This document shows positions 1-8,672 of a stretch of DNA of 40,522 nt, piece by piece. The DNA is from Leeuwenhoekiella polynyae. Lineage in GTDB: Bacteria; Bacteroidota; Bacteroidia; Flavobacteriales; Flavobacteriaceae. The notes below the pieces were generated by a model, which did no database searches, was not told where the DNA came from, and saw only the letters and a list, made by a program, of their open reading frames with translations. The stretch lies in assembly GCF_004104075.1 (NCBI RefSeq), contig NZ_QOVK01000031.1, positions 1 through 40,522 on the forward strand, read 5' to 3'. Position 1 is the stretch's first letter, and each line of letters opens with the position of its first letter. The translations under genes were made by a program, and so were the position numbers.

Positions 1-401
1 ATCATTTAGTTGATGCGGACTTTTTTTATGCCTCAAAATGAGATAGTAGCCTGGAGATCGTAGAAGTGAGAACTAGGCTTGAATCTGAAACCCTCCACTT
101 AAAATAAGCCCGCGTGAGGAATAATAGTAGCGGAAATCCTTGTTAAGCTGTAGCGCGGATTAAAGGGAGTACTCAATCCATTTAAAAGCAAACGGCCAGT
201 GGCCGATTAGAACCTTTTTTAGGGGTATAACTACCCTCTAAAGTTGATTCATTTTAACAATAGCAGAGCTCTCTGCCTTCTGGATTATAGATTTCGGTGT
301 CTTGGATCTTTTGATTTATATAGAAAGAAAGGTTGAGCTATAAAGAGGTTTTTTAGAAGAGAAGAAGTTCAATATCTCGAATTAAGATTTGGAAAAAAAT
401 T
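1..401. other. Non-coding, hairpin-rich stretch of unknown identity
   Basis: No open reading frame of useful length is seen on either strand. Several inverted repeats are visible: CGGCCA/TGGCCG at about 192-204, an imperfect hairpin at 211-245 (AGGGGTA against TACCCTCT), and GCAGAG/CTCTGC at 263-276. The segments AATCC (135-139), GGATT (157-161) and AATCC (175-179) could form two mutually exclusive pairings, with the palindrome GAGTACTC (167-174) between the last two. This density of pairing suggests a structured RNA or the remnant of a mobile element cut by the window edge. A few stretches loosely recall group II intron domain I, but no reverse transcriptase or domain V hairpin is present, so the identity stays open. 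Confidence 0.35.
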
Positions 402-1247
402 TTAAGCTGAATTTGAATCTAATCTAAGAAGGTTGTAGTTTTCTTTAATTAATTCTTTAGAATATTTACGCTCCAGTCTGCGTAAAGTAAAATGAGCTGT
501 AGCCATTTTCTGAAAGTGTGAAATAAAAAGCACATTTATAGAAGCTCCTGCAGCAGCACCAATTACAGGGATTGCCTGCGCTGCAAATTTTTCACCCACT
601 TGCACACTAAAACGTGCTGCAACTTGATTGATGAGTTTAGCAATAGGTGCTGCTGTTTGCGAGGTAATGGTCTCTATTATTTTCTTGGTTCCGTTTTCTG
701 CGATATAAGAACTCGCTTGATTCATCGTAGTGTGTAAAGCTGCTCGAGTTGCATAGTAACTAGTGTCTAATTCATCATCATCTTCAGAAGTTCCGCCAAG
801 AGCAAAAACTTGTAAGCAGGCAAGTTGCGTTTCGATCTCAAGAATATCTTCACCCTGACTGCGAGCGATATCCATAATAGAGCGCATCATAAATTTTGTA
901 GATATGAGTAAATCTGCACTAAATCCAGCAACACCAAAAAAACCGCCTGTAGCTCCAGAGAGACCAGTCACAAGTTTGTAGGTCAGGTTTGATGATGTGC
1001 GATTTTGCTTGTTTTTATCAAGGGTTTTTAAGTTGGCCTTCACCGCTAATTGTAAGGCTTTTTGAATGAGATTACTTATTTTGCTTTGAATTTTTTCAGG
1101 CAATAACTCGAGCCCGGAATCTATGGGAGTACCTATAGTATTTAAAGCCCGCATCAAAAATGAAATCTCGTCAAGATCTTTTCTTGATTTTCTGATGAGA
1201 GCCAAATCTTCAAGAAAAATTTTTTCTGTTTGTGTTAGTTGCGTCAT
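402..1247 (-). CDS. EcsC family protein
   Basis: A 281-residue soluble-looking protein of the EcsC family, named after Bacillus EcsC; the biochemical role of the family is not well defined. The middle has the family's Gly/Ala-rich signature (about residues 95-115, with GLSGATGGFFGVAGF followed by SADLLIST) and the end has another Gly/Ala-rich hydrophobic stretch (QAIPVIGAAAGASINVLF). These may associate with membranes. An upstream in-frame ATG at 1301 would add 18 residues but would overlap the 3' end of the mqo gene, so the start MTQLTQ at 1247 is preferred. It lies 31 bases downstream of mqo on the same strand and may be co-transcribed, with no obvious functional link. No terminator with a clear T-run follows its stop. 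Confidence 0.8.
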   Translation of the reverse strand: MTQLTQTEKIFLEDLALIRKSRKDLDEISFLMRALNTIGTPIDSGLELLPEKIQSKISNLIQKALQLAVKANLKTLDKNKQNRTSSNLTYKLVTGLSGATGGFFGVAGFSADLLISTKFMMRSIMDIARSQGEDILEIETQLACLQVFALGGTSEDDDELDTSYYATRAALHTTMNQASSYIAENGTKKIIETITSQTAAPIAKLINQVAARFSVQVGEKFAAQAIPVIGAAAGASINVLFISHFQKMATAHFTLRRLERKYSKELIKENYNLLRLDSNSA

Positions 1248-1278
1248 GGTATCTTCGTTATTCGCTAGTGCGAAAGTA

Positions 1279-2769
1279 TTATAACTGCAAGGCAGCTTCA
1301 ACTTTTTGCAGATTTTCTTTAAACGTTTTGTCTGTAGGTTCAGTTTGCCAGAAGGGAACCATTTTAAGAAGTTTCTCTTGAGCTTCAGGAGTTTTTAGAA
1401 TTTCCGGAAATGCTTTTTCAAGAACATCAAGCATTATGTTAACGGCTGTAGATGCTCCAGGAGAAGCGCCCAGCAGGCAGGTAATGCTTCCGTCTTTACT
1501 GCTGATTACCTCAGTGCCAAATTCTAATTTTCCGCCTTCAAATTCATCTTTCTTAATGATTTGTACTCGTTGACCGGCAACTTTTAGCTCCCAGTCTTTG
1601 CTTTTAGCGTCTTTTATAAATTTTCGAAGATCGTTCATTCGATCTTCAAACGACATCGCAACCTGTTTTACGAGATATTCAGTGAGTGGTAAATTGTGCC
1701 AAAAAGCCCCTAGCATTGCCGGAATGTTATCAAATTTTATTGATTTAAATAAATCAAGATTAGAGCCTTCTTTTAAAAATTTTGGACTGAAACCAGCAAA
1801 AGGTCCAAATAGTAATTCGCGTTTACCATTAATAAACCGAGTGTCTAAGTGTGGAACAGACATCGGAGGATCTCCCAACCCCGCTTTACTGTATACTTTT
1901 GCGTGGTGCTGGTCGATGATTTGCGGGTTTTTACAAATAAGCCATTCACCGCTTACCGGGAAACCGCCATAACCTTCTTTTTCGTCAATTTCTACTTTTT
2001 GCAGAAGTAACAGGCTACCACCGCCTGCACCAATAAATACGTGATGCGCATCCAGATGCCGTACCTGATCTGTTTTTGTGTTTTTAACTTTTACAGACCA
2101 TTCACTAGGTCGGTCAGGATCTACATCATCAACTTCTTCATTGCATTGTACCTTGGTGTCGTATTTTTCTTCGAGAATTTTAAACAATTTGCGAGTGAGT
2201 TCGCCGTAATTGACTTCACAACCGCGATCGATGCGGGACGCAGCCATGACTTCTTCAGGCTGCCGGTCTTGCGTCATTAATGGAAACCATTCTTTCATTT
2301 TTTGCTGCTCATCTGTAAACTCGATGGTGTCAAACATAAAATGCATTTTCATAGCTTCATAACGCTTTTTTAGATACGCCACATTTTTTGCCCCCGTTAC
2401 CCAGCTGTGATGGGGTACATTTGAAATGAAAGATTTGGGGTCTGCTATTAGGTTTTTTGAAACCAAATAAGACCAAAATTGTTTAGAAATTTCAAATTGA
2501 TTACAGATAGAAATTGCTTTACTAATGTCAACTGAACTGTCTTCTTTTTGCGGCGTATAATTAAGTTCACATAGTGCCGAGTGGCCGGTACCTGCGTTGT
2601 TCCAGGCAGCAGAACTTTCTAAAGCGACATTGTCAAGGCGCTCTAGAATGAGAATTTTTGAATCAGGTATTAGAATTTTGGTTAGGAGTGCCAATGTAGC
2701 GCTCATAATTCCTGCGCCCACGCAGATAAGATCGTAATCCTTATTTACGTTTAATTGATCTGAATTCAT
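1279..2769 (-). CDS. mqo: Malate:quinone oxidoreductase
   Basis: FAD-dependent, membrane-associated enzyme that oxidises L-malate to oxaloacetate and passes electrons to the quinone pool, serving the TCA cycle alongside or instead of soluble malate dehydrogenase. The protein has 496 residues, normal for the family. The N-terminal dinucleotide-binding motif GAGIMSA lies at residues 18-24. The family signature NNAGTGHSALCELNYTP is at 57-73, and the C-terminal segment LGASPGASTA starts at about 433. There is no signal peptide or transmembrane helix, as expected for a peripheral inner-membrane enzyme. The upstream 120 bases lead to the tRNA-Phe terminator. I see only a weak TAATTTTA promoter-like hexamer before the start. 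Confidence 0.95.
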   Translation of the reverse strand: MNSDQLNVNKDYDLICVGAGIMSATLALLTKILIPDSKILILERLDNVALESSAAWNNAGTGHSALCELNYTPQKEDSSVDISKAISICNQFEISKQFWSYLVSKNLIADPKSFISNVPHHSWVTGAKNVAYLKKRYEAMKMHFMFDTIEFTDEQQKMKEWFPLMTQDRQPEEVMAASRIDRGCEVNYGELTRKLFKILEEKYDTKVQCNEEVDDVDPDRPSEWSVKVKNTKTDQVRHLDAHHVFIGAGGGSLLLLQKVEIDEKEGYGGFPVSGEWLICKNPQIIDQHHAKVYSKAGLGDPPMSVPHLDTRFINGKRELLFGPFAGFSPKFLKEGSNLDLFKSIKFDNIPAMLGAFWHNLPLTEYLVKQVAMSFEDRMNDLRKFIKDAKSKDWELKVAGQRVQIIKKDEFEGGKLEFGTEVISSKDGSITCLLGASPGASTAVNIMLDVLEKAFPEILKTPEAQEKLLKMVPFWQTEPTDKTFKENLQKVEAALQL

Positions 2770-2851
2770 AAATTTTTATTTTCATTAAAATTAGAAAACA
2801 GTAAACGAAAATTGATGCAAGGCTTTGTTAATAGTTGGAGAGAGTAAAAAA

Positions 2852-2885
2852 CAAAAAACCCCGAAACGTGAGTTTCAGGGTTTTG
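2852..2885 (-). terminator. Rho-independent terminator of tRNA-Phe
   Basis: Reading the minus strand, AAAACCCT-GAAAC and GTTTC-GGGGTTTT form a stem of about 12 base pairs with one mismatch around a TCAC loop, followed by a run of T. It starts within a few bases of the tRNA 3' end, which fits termination of a single tRNA transcript. The flanking A- and T-runs also make it usable from the plus strand. Confidence 0.8.
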
Positions 2886-2888
2886 TTG

Positions 2889-2961
<73 letters not shown>

Positions 2962-3061
2962 TCGCTAAAGCGGCTGCAAATATAAAACCAATTTTTAGAT
3001 TGCACAACCCTATAAAGTAAAATTTTTTAATGTTTTCTTTAAGGTTTTTCTAAATGTATGA

Positions 3062-3090
3062 TTGCGAGGCTTTGAGTATTTGTATTTTTG
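3062..3090 (+). promoter_or_regulatory. Bacteroidota-type promoter of coaX
   Basis: A -7 element TATTTTTG at 3083-3090 matches TAnnTTTG exactly. A -33 element TTG lies at 3062-3064 with an 18-base spacer. Transcription would start just after 3095, leaving only about 10 bases before the ATG at 3107. This fits the short leaders common in the group and argues against the upstream TTG at 3062 as the coaX start. Confidence 0.6.
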
Positions 3091-3106
3091 CAGAAATTTT
3101 TTAGCA

Positions 3107-3838
3107 ATGGTCAATCTTACAGTTGATTTAGGAAATACGCGGATAAAATATGGCATTTTTGAAGATTCGGTCTTAAAAATGTTTTGGGCAGGTGGTCTTA
3201 AAGAGGCAACAGCAAAGCTTTTAGAATTGGAGCATGCATTTGAGATAGCTGTAGTTGCTATTTGTGCAACGGGCAATTCTCAAGATTTTGTCACGTTTGT
3301 AAAAAATAGAGGTCTTTCAGTTGAAGTTTTATCAGCACAAACCGCTTTGCCGTTTCAAAATGGCTACGAAACGCCTCAAACATTAGGGGTAGATCGTATT
3401 GCTCTGGTTGCTGGTGCACAAAAAAAGTATCCAGACAGTAATGTTCTTGTAATAGATGCAGGAACTTGTGTGACTTATGATTTTAAAGATTCTAAAAATG
3501 TATATAGAGGAGGGGCGATTTCTCCTGGTTTACAAATGCGCTTTAAAGCGATGCACGAGTTTACTGCTGCTTTGCCTTATATAGAGGTGGATGATGAGGC
3601 GGTAGAGGTTATTGGCGTAAATACAAAAACTGCTTTGCAGTCTGGCGCAGTGAATGGTTTAGTTGCAGAAATAGATGGGCTAATTGATTGGTATAAGAAG
3701 AATTATAGTGAATTAACGATTATTTTAACAGGAGGGGACGGGCAATTTTTGTCTAGTAGGCTAAAAAATGGCATCTTTGCGAATTCAAATTTTCTCCTGG
3801 AAGGACTGAATTATATAACAGAATTTAATAGAAATTAA
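3107..3838 (+). CDS. coaX: Type III pantothenate kinase
   Basis: Catalyses ATP-dependent phosphorylation of pantothenate, the first step of coenzyme A synthesis. This form belongs to the ASKHA fold and is not feedback-inhibited like the CoaA type. The 243-residue protein carries the expected motifs in order: DLGNTRIKYG at 7-16 (phosphate 1), TLGVDR at 92-97 (pantothenate site), DAGT at 117-120 (phosphate 2) and GGAISPG at 135-141. An in-frame TTG at 3062 would add 15 residues, but these precede the conserved start and overlap the promoter. The stop codon overlaps the next gene's ATG (TAATG), so the two are translationally coupled. Confidence 0.95.
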   Translation: MVNLTVDLGNTRIKYGIFEDSVLKMFWAGGLKEATAKLLELEHAFEIAVVAICATGNSQDFVTFVKNRGLSVEVLSAQTALPFQNGYETPQTLGVDRIALVAGAQKKYPDSNVLVIDAGTCVTYDFKDSKNVYRGGAISPGLQMRFKAMHEFTAALPYIEVDDEAVEVIGVNTKTALQSGAVNGLVAEIDGLIDWYKKNYSELTIILTGGDGQFLSSRLKNGIFANSNFLLEGLNYITEFNRN

Positions 3839-5094
3839 TGGTAAAAAGAATTTTAGTAGTTGTTTTAATCTGTATTACAGCTTCTGCATTTGCTCAGGAA
3901 GGAAATTCATCACCTTATTCATTTTATGGCTTGGGGCTTTCAAATTTTAAAGGCTCTATCGAAAATCAAGCTATGGGAGGGATTAGTATTCTGGGTGACA
4001 GTATTCATACAAATTTTAGAAATCCTGCCGGTTACGGGGCCTTAAAGCTTACCAACTTTACGATTGCAGGAAGTCACCGTGAGATTAATCTGGAAACCAA
4101 TACGGAGTCTGGCTCTAATACTTCTACGACTATAGACTACCTCTCACTTGCTTTTCCGGTTTCAAGAAAGATTGGAGTTGGTTTTGGTTTAGTGCCGGAA
4201 ACTTCAGTAGATTATGAGATTATAGATGGTAATGATACTAGTTTATCACACTATAAAGGAAAAGGTGGTGTAAACAGAGCTTTTCTTGCAGCAGGGATTG
4301 AGTTATTTAAAGGCTTTAGAGTAGGCGCAGAAGGAAGTTACAATTTTGGAAATATCCGCAATGAAATTATACAGGCAGATGTAGATCAGCAATACAGTGT
4401 ACGTGAGATAGATCGTTCTGATATAGCAGGATTCACCTATAATCTTGGAGCTCAGTTTGAGACAACTTATGCAAAGCGATATAAACTCTATACTTCTGCG
4501 ACGTTTCAGCCTGAAACCAGTTTAACTTTAGAAAATGATCGTTCGTTACAATCTGTGACTTATTCAGGTTTGGATCAAGCTGTAGTAAGTGTTATAGATT
4601 CTCGCGATTTTAATTTAGCTGATACAAAATCTATAGTTCCAAATACTTACTCATTCGGTTTAGGTACCGGGCAGGATAATAAGTGGTTTGCTGGTGGTCA
4701 GGTTGAGTATTCAGAGACCAGTAAAGCATCCAACAGATCTTTTGATTTTGAAAACACTTCGTATGAAGATTCATTTAAATATAGATTAGGAGGTTATTTT
4801 GTTCCTGATTACAATTCGATAACAAGCTATTGGGGTAGAGTGACTTACAGGTTGGGTGCGCGTTATGAGGAGTCTGGTTTATTAATAGAAAATCAGTCTA
4901 TTGACGAGTTTGGCATATCTTTTGGACTTGGTTTGCCGCTGGGGAGAGGTTTCAGTAATGCTAACTTGACTTTTGAATATGGGCAGCGTGGTACAACGAC
5001 TGCTGGTTTAGTAAAGGAAGATTTTTTCAAAGTTGGTCTTAGTTTATCTTTAAATCCACTTAGACCGTGGTTTGTCCCTAACAAATACAACTAA
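3838..5094 (+). CDS. Outer-membrane beta-barrel protein, FadL/OMPP1-like
   Basis: A 418-residue exported protein with a clear signal peptide (about residues 1-19, ending in SAFAQ). The mature part is rich in alternating polar and hydrophobic strands, Tyr and Gly. It begins with SPYSFYGLG and QAMGGISI, typical of Bacteroidota barrels of the FadL/OMPP1 type, and ends in repeated amphipathic strands (FGLGLPLG, VGLSLSLNPLRPWF). The substrate is unknown. It overlaps the coaX stop by one base and is followed after 30 bases by the TPR gene, within a run of envelope genes. It could be a channel or an assembly accessory protein; the barrel assignment is firmer than any function. Confidence 0.7.
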   Translation: MVKRILVVVLICITASAFAQEGNSSPYSFYGLGLSNFKGSIENQAMGGISILGDSIHTNFRNPAGYGALKLTNFTIAGSHREINLETNTESGSNTSTTIDYLSLAFPVSRKIGVGFGLVPETSVDYEIIDGNDTSLSHYKGKGGVNRAFLAAGIELFKGFRVGAEGSYNFGNIRNEIIQADVDQQYSVREIDRSDIAGFTYNLGAQFETTYAKRYKLYTSATFQPETSLTLENDRSLQSVTYSGLDQAVVSVIDSRDFNLADTKSIVPNTYSFGLGTGQDNKWFAGGQVEYSETSKASNRSFDFENTSYEDSFKYRLGGYFVPDYNSITSYWGRVTYRLGARYEESGLLIENQSIDEFGISFGLGLPLGRGFSNANLTFEYGQRGTTTAGLVKEDFFKVGLSLSLNPLRPWFVPNKYN

Positions 5095-5124
5095 AATTCT
5101 TATTATTGCTTTTAAAACCTTACA

Positions 5125-6501
5125 ATGATGAAAACTAAATTGAAATTACTTTTTATAGCCCTTGTGGGAGCTGTAGGTTTGGTTAGCGCACAAGCTACCG
5201 AAGAATGCATCACCACAATGTCTATTTTTTCAGAACACGCTAAAGTAAAAAATTACGATGCGGCTTATGAGCCATTTATGAAGCTTCGTAAAGATTGCCC
5301 AACAACTTCTTACGCATTATATCAATATGGAGAGCGTATTCTGCACCATAAAATCGAAAAAGCTACAGGTGCTGAGCAAAAAGCATTTTTAGATGATTTG
5401 AAAAAATTATACGAAGAAAAGAAAACCCATTTTGCGAGTAAAGCAAAAGAAGGTGATGATATCGCTGATGTTGCTTTAACAATGTATGAGAACAAAATAG
5501 GTACAGCTCAAGAGCAGTACGAAATGTTTAATAAGGCGTGGGAGACAGATAGTGAAACATTCAAAAATCCTAAAGGCCTATATGTGTTCTTTAATTTAGC
5601 TGTTGCTTTGCAAGAGGCAGGCAAGATAGAATTACAAGATGTTTTTGATCTTTATGATGGAATTCAAGGGCAGATCACTACAATTCAAAATGAATATGCA
5701 AAAAATCTAGAGGTAATTCTTGAAAAGAATGAAGCGGGTACTGCATTGTCAGCAAAAGAAAAGCAAATTGAGAAGTATGCAGAGTCTAACCTGTCTAACT
5801 ATTCTAAAGTGTCTTCTGGTGTTAACGGTATGCTAGGTAAACTTGCAGATTGTGATCGCTTGATTCCTTTTTATGAAGCAGATTATGAAGCTAAGAAAAA
5901 TGATGTTGACTGGGTGAGAGGTGCAGCAGGACGTTTAGTGTCAAAAGAATGTACAGATAGTGAATTGTTTGTAACTCTTGTTGAACAATTGAATACACTA
6001 GAACCATCAGCTAAAACTTCTTTTTACTTAGGTCGTCTTGCTGAGCAACGTGGTGAAGATGCTAAAGCTATTCAGTATTATGAAGAATCTGCTGAACGTC
6101 AAACAGATCCGCAAGAAAAGGCTAAAGTTTACTACCGCTTAGGTGAAAACTTTAGAAGTAAAGCAAGTTATAGTAGAGCGCGCTTATATTATAACAAAGC
6201 AGTTGCTGCACAACCGTCTATGGGTATTGTCTATCTAAGGATAGCAGCTATGTATGTTGCAAGTGCAAATAATTGTGGAAATACACGATTTGAAAAACTG
6301 GCTGTGTATTGGTTAGCTGCAGATACTGCTGCGAAAGCAGGTCGTATAGATCCTTCTTTGGCTGATACAGCTAATAAAACAGCAGCATCTTACAGAGCAA
6401 ATGCCCCAACTCGTGAAATGATTTTCTCAGAAGGTAATGCCGGTCAACGTATTACTTTTAGTTGCTGGATTGGCGGTAGTGTAACCGTACCTAGTTTGTA
6501 A
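5125..6501 (+). CDS. Periplasmic TPR-repeat protein
   Basis: A 458-residue exported protein. The signal peptide covers about residues 1-23 (hydrophobic LLFIALVGAVGLVSAQA). The remainder is helical and charged. Tetratricopeptide-like repeats are best visible at about 295-375 (AKTSFYLGRLAEQRGEDAKA, then AKVYYRLGENFRSKASYSRA), and earlier parts are likely degenerate repeats. Pairs of Cys occur in the mature chain. It probably acts as a scaffold in the periplasm. Either of two adjacent ATG codons (5125, 5128) could start it. Its TAA is followed directly by the GTG of the LptC-like gene. Confidence 0.75.
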   Translation: MMKTKLKLLFIALVGAVGLVSAQATEECITTMSIFSEHAKVKNYDAAYEPFMKLRKDCPTTSYALYQYGERILHHKIEKATGAEQKAFLDDLKKLYEEKKTHFASKAKEGDDIADVALTMYENKIGTAQEQYEMFNKAWETDSETFKNPKGLYVFFNLAVALQEAGKIELQDVFDLYDGIQGQITTIQNEYAKNLEVILEKNEAGTALSAKEKQIEKYAESNLSNYSKVSSGVNGMLGKLADCDRLIPFYEADYEAKKNDVDWVRGAAGRLVSKECTDSELFVTLVEQLNTLEPSAKTSFYLGRLAEQRGEDAKAIQYYEESAERQTDPQEKAKVYYRLGENFRSKASYSRARLYYNKAVAAQPSMGIVYLRIAAMYVASANNCGNTRFEKLAVYWLAADTAAKAGRIDPSLADTANKTAASYRANAPTREMIFSEGNAGQRITFSCWIGGSVTVPSL

Positions 6502-7092
6502 GTGAGTAAAAACGCTAAACATATTATATTAAACTTAGTCACAGCAGTAGCTGTGACTTTGTTTTTTAGTTGTGGAGATAATTCCGGAGCAATTCAGAAA
6601 TTCAATCAGCGTAACGACGGGCCTTCTGCTGAAGGAGAGGGTGTAGTTTTAAAATATACTGACTCCGGTAAGGTTGTAGCGACTTTAAGAACGCCGCTGA
6701 TTATGGAGTACGGTCTGGCAGATTTTCCATACGAGGAGTTTCCTGATGGGGTGGAAGTCACGTTTATAGATGATGATGAAAAAGAAAACTACATCACTTC
6801 TGATTATGCGATTAGATACAAGCGTACAAATCTTATAGATTTACGTCAGAATGTGGTTTTGATTACGAGTGATTCTACACGCTTAGATGCTTCTCAGCTT
6901 TTTTGGGATCAGAAAAATAAATGGGTGTTTACAGATAAACCTTATACTTTAAAATTTCCTGATGATTCCTTTAATAACGGAGACCTGTTTGATAGCAGTG
7001 AAGACTTCAAAAATTTTATATCTTTAGATAACCAAAGTCGTATGTATGTTAAAGAAAGTGCTACTGCGACACCTAATGACAGTGTTCAATAA
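6502..7092 (+). CDS. lptC: LptC-like LPS export lipoprotein
   Basis: A 196-residue lipoprotein with lipobox LFFSC (Cys at residue 24). The mature portion has the LptC/OstA-type beta-jellyroll pattern: LKYTDSGKVVATLRTPLI, NYITSDYAIRY, LRQNVVLITSD and LDASQLFWD. The family bridges the LptB2FG ABC transporter to the periplasmic LptA conduit for lipopolysaccharide export. Flavobacterial versions are lipid-anchored instead of helix-anchored. It starts with GTG directly after the preceding TAA, and its own TAA overlaps the next ATG (TAATG). The gene symbol is used in the family sense. Confidence 0.8.
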   Translation: MSKNAKHIILNLVTAVAVTLFFSCGDNSGAIQKFNQRNDGPSAEGEGVVLKYTDSGKVVATLRTPLIMEYGLADFPYEEFPDGVEVTFIDDDEKENYITSDYAIRYKRTNLIDLRQNVVLITSDSTRLDASQLFWDQKNKWVFTDKPYTLKFPDDSFNNGDLFDSSEDFKNFISLDNQSRMYVKESATATPNDSVQ

Positions 7093-7283
7093 TGTCAAAA
7101 TATTTTAAATACTTCGAGTACGCCTACCTGATTTTTGCAGTATTATTTCTCTATGAATCCTTTAGGATTTGGAATGTAGAACGCAACAAAGCTTATGTTT
7201 TTTTGTTTTTTGTTGTGGTAGCAATAGGAATGTATTTCTTTAAACGAAGGTTTAGGAAAAAATACGAGCAACGTAATAAGTAG
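7092..7283 (+). CDS. Small two-helix membrane protein of unknown function
   Basis: A 63-residue protein with two predicted membrane helices (about residues 8-25 and 36-51) joined by a short polar hairpin (RIWNVERNKA). It ends in a strongly basic tail (KRRFRKKYEQRNK), which would place both termini in the cytoplasm. I do not recognise a named family. Its start overlaps the stop of the LptC-like gene and its stop is five bases before the CNNM gene, so it is almost certainly translated as part of this operon. An accessory role to LptC or to the CNNM protein is possible but unproven. Confidence 0.7.
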   Translation: MSKYFKYFEYAYLIFAVLFLYESFRIWNVERNKAYVFLFFVVVAIGMYFFKRRFRKKYEQRNK

Positions 7284-7288
7284 ATTCT

Positions 7289-8575
7289 ATGGAGAGTGAT
7301 ATTCTCATTATTATTGCCTCTTTGATTCTATCTGCTTTTTTTTCGGGGATGGAGATTGCTTATGTATCTTCTAATAAGATTCATATTGAAATCGAAAAAA
7401 AACAAAACGATCTTATCGCTAAAGTGCTTACGCGCTTAACCGAAAAACCTTCCAAATTTATTGCTACTATGCTGGTGGGTAACAACCTGGCATTGGTTAT
7501 TTATGCCTACTATATGGGTGCACTACTGCAAACATGGATAGAGGGCGCAGATTTTGGATATGTTTGGTTAACTAATTTTTTTGTGGAATTTAGTTTGATT
7601 ACTCAAACCTTGATTTCAACGCTGGTGGTTTTAATCACTGCGGAATTTCTACCCAAGGTATTCTTTCAGATTTATGCCAATTCCCTACTGAAAATTTTTG
7701 CTGTCCCGGCTTACTTATTTTATATAGCGTTCAGTTTTTTATCTTCATTTATCATTTGGGTTTCAGATAAATTATTGAAGAAATTTTTTAAAACTGATGG
7801 AGATGAAGTGCAGCTTGCCTTTACCAAAGTAGAGCTGGGTAATTACATCACAGAACAGATAGAATCTGTAGAAACGAATGAAGAACTCGATTCAGAAATT
7901 CAGATTTTTCAAAATGCACTGGAGTTTTCCGAAGTGAAATCAAGAGAAGTGATGATTCCGCGTACCGAAATGGTTGCTGTGGAAAAAGAAGAGTCTCTTG
8001 CTGAGTTGAATTCAATGTTTACAGAAACCGGACTTTCTAAAATATTGATATTTCAGAAGTCTATAGATGACATCATTGGTTATGTGCATTCTTTTGAGTT
8101 GTTTAAAAAACCAAAGAGCATAGCTGACGTTTTGATGCCGGTAATTTTTGTTCCGGAAACGATGTTGGTAAAAGATGTGTTGAATATTCTCATTAAAAAA
8201 CGCAAAAGTATTGCGGTTGTAATTGATGAATATGGGGGTACTAGCGGGATGATGACAGTAGAAGATATCGTAGAAGAACTCTTTGGGGAAATTGAAGATG
8301 AGCACGATAGTGTTGTGCTTATTGAGGAAGAACTTTCAGAAGGAGTTTACAAATTTTCTGCTCGTCTGGAAGTTGATTATATTAATGAAACATATAAATT
8401 AGAATTACCCGAAGATGAAAACTATGAAACTCTGGGTGGGTTGATTGTTAATCATACAGAAGGCATACCAGAAGAGAATGATATTGTAGATATTGAAGGG
8501 TATCAATTTTATATAATTCAAACTTCAAATACAAAAATTGAGCTCGTTCAAGTGCGTATTGTAGAAAACGATTAA
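7289..8575 (+). CDS. HlyC/CorC family protein (CNNM, CBS pair, CorC domain)
   Basis: A 428-residue inner-membrane protein. The N-terminal CNNM (DUF21) domain has membrane segments at about 3-25, 57-77, 104-127 and 134-158. A CBS pair follows (first repeat near 215-275 with VMIPRTEMV; second near 283-340 with IDEYGGTSGMMTVEDIVEELFGEIEDE split between its end and the linker). The C-terminal CorC_HlyC domain ends the protein. Relatives are linked to magnesium or cobalt efflux and to membrane integrity. The gliding protein GldE is a paralogue, but no gldD or ssb neighbour is present here, so a general CorC-type role is preferred. It closes the lptC-63aa block; 97 bases separate it from the foldase gene. 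Confidence 0.88.
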   Translation: MESDILIIIASLILSAFFSGMEIAYVSSNKIHIEIEKKQNDLIAKVLTRLTEKPSKFIATMLVGNNLALVIYAYYMGALLQTWIEGADFGYVWLTNFFVEFSLITQTLISTLVVLITAEFLPKVFFQIYANSLLKIFAVPAYLFYIAFSFLSSFIIWVSDKLLKKFFKTDGDEVQLAFTKVELGNYITEQIESVETNEELDSEIQIFQNALEFSEVKSREVMIPRTEMVAVEKEESLAELNSMFTETGLSKILIFQKSIDDIIGYVHSFELFKKPKSIADVLMPVIFVPETMLVKDVLNILIKKRKSIAVVIDEYGGTSGMMTVEDIVEELFGEIEDEHDSVVLIEEELSEGVYKFSARLEVDYINETYKLELPEDENYETLGGLIVNHTEGIPEENDIVDIEGYQFYIIQTSNTKIELVQVRIVEND

Positions 8576-8638
8576 CAACGAGTTGAATAACTACTTTTAT
8601 TTTGACGATTTTACATTTTATTTTTTCATTTAAAATGG

Positions 8639-8646
8639 TATTTTCG
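8639..8646 (+). promoter_or_regulatory. Possible -7 element before the PpiD-like gene
   Basis: TATTTTCG matches TAnnTTTG at all but one position and lies 27 bases before the ATG at 8673. No TTG occurs at the expected distance upstream, so only the -7 half is supported. Confidence 0.3.
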
Positions 8647-8672
8647 CCCACTATTTGACAAACACATAAAAA

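Noticed and set aside
1-401. tmRNA, RNase P RNA or SRP RNA
   Set aside because: None of the hallmark conserved stretches of these RNAs was seen on either strand.
1248-1301. Upstream ATG extending the EcsC-family protein by 18 residues
   Set aside because: It would overlap the 3' end of mqo and the added residues show no family features; the ATG at 1247 is better placed.
1598-1972. 124-residue plus-strand open frame inside mqo
   Set aside because: It is antisense to a well-recognised enzyme and shows no recognisable domain.
3062-3106. In-frame TTG extending CoaX by 15 residues
   Set aside because: The extension overlaps the promoter at 3062-3090, and the conserved DLGNT motif normally starts within the first ten residues, as it does from the ATG at 3107.
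7289-8575. Gliding-motility gene gldE
   Set aside because: The domain layout is shared, but gldD, ssb and other usual gldE neighbours are absent.
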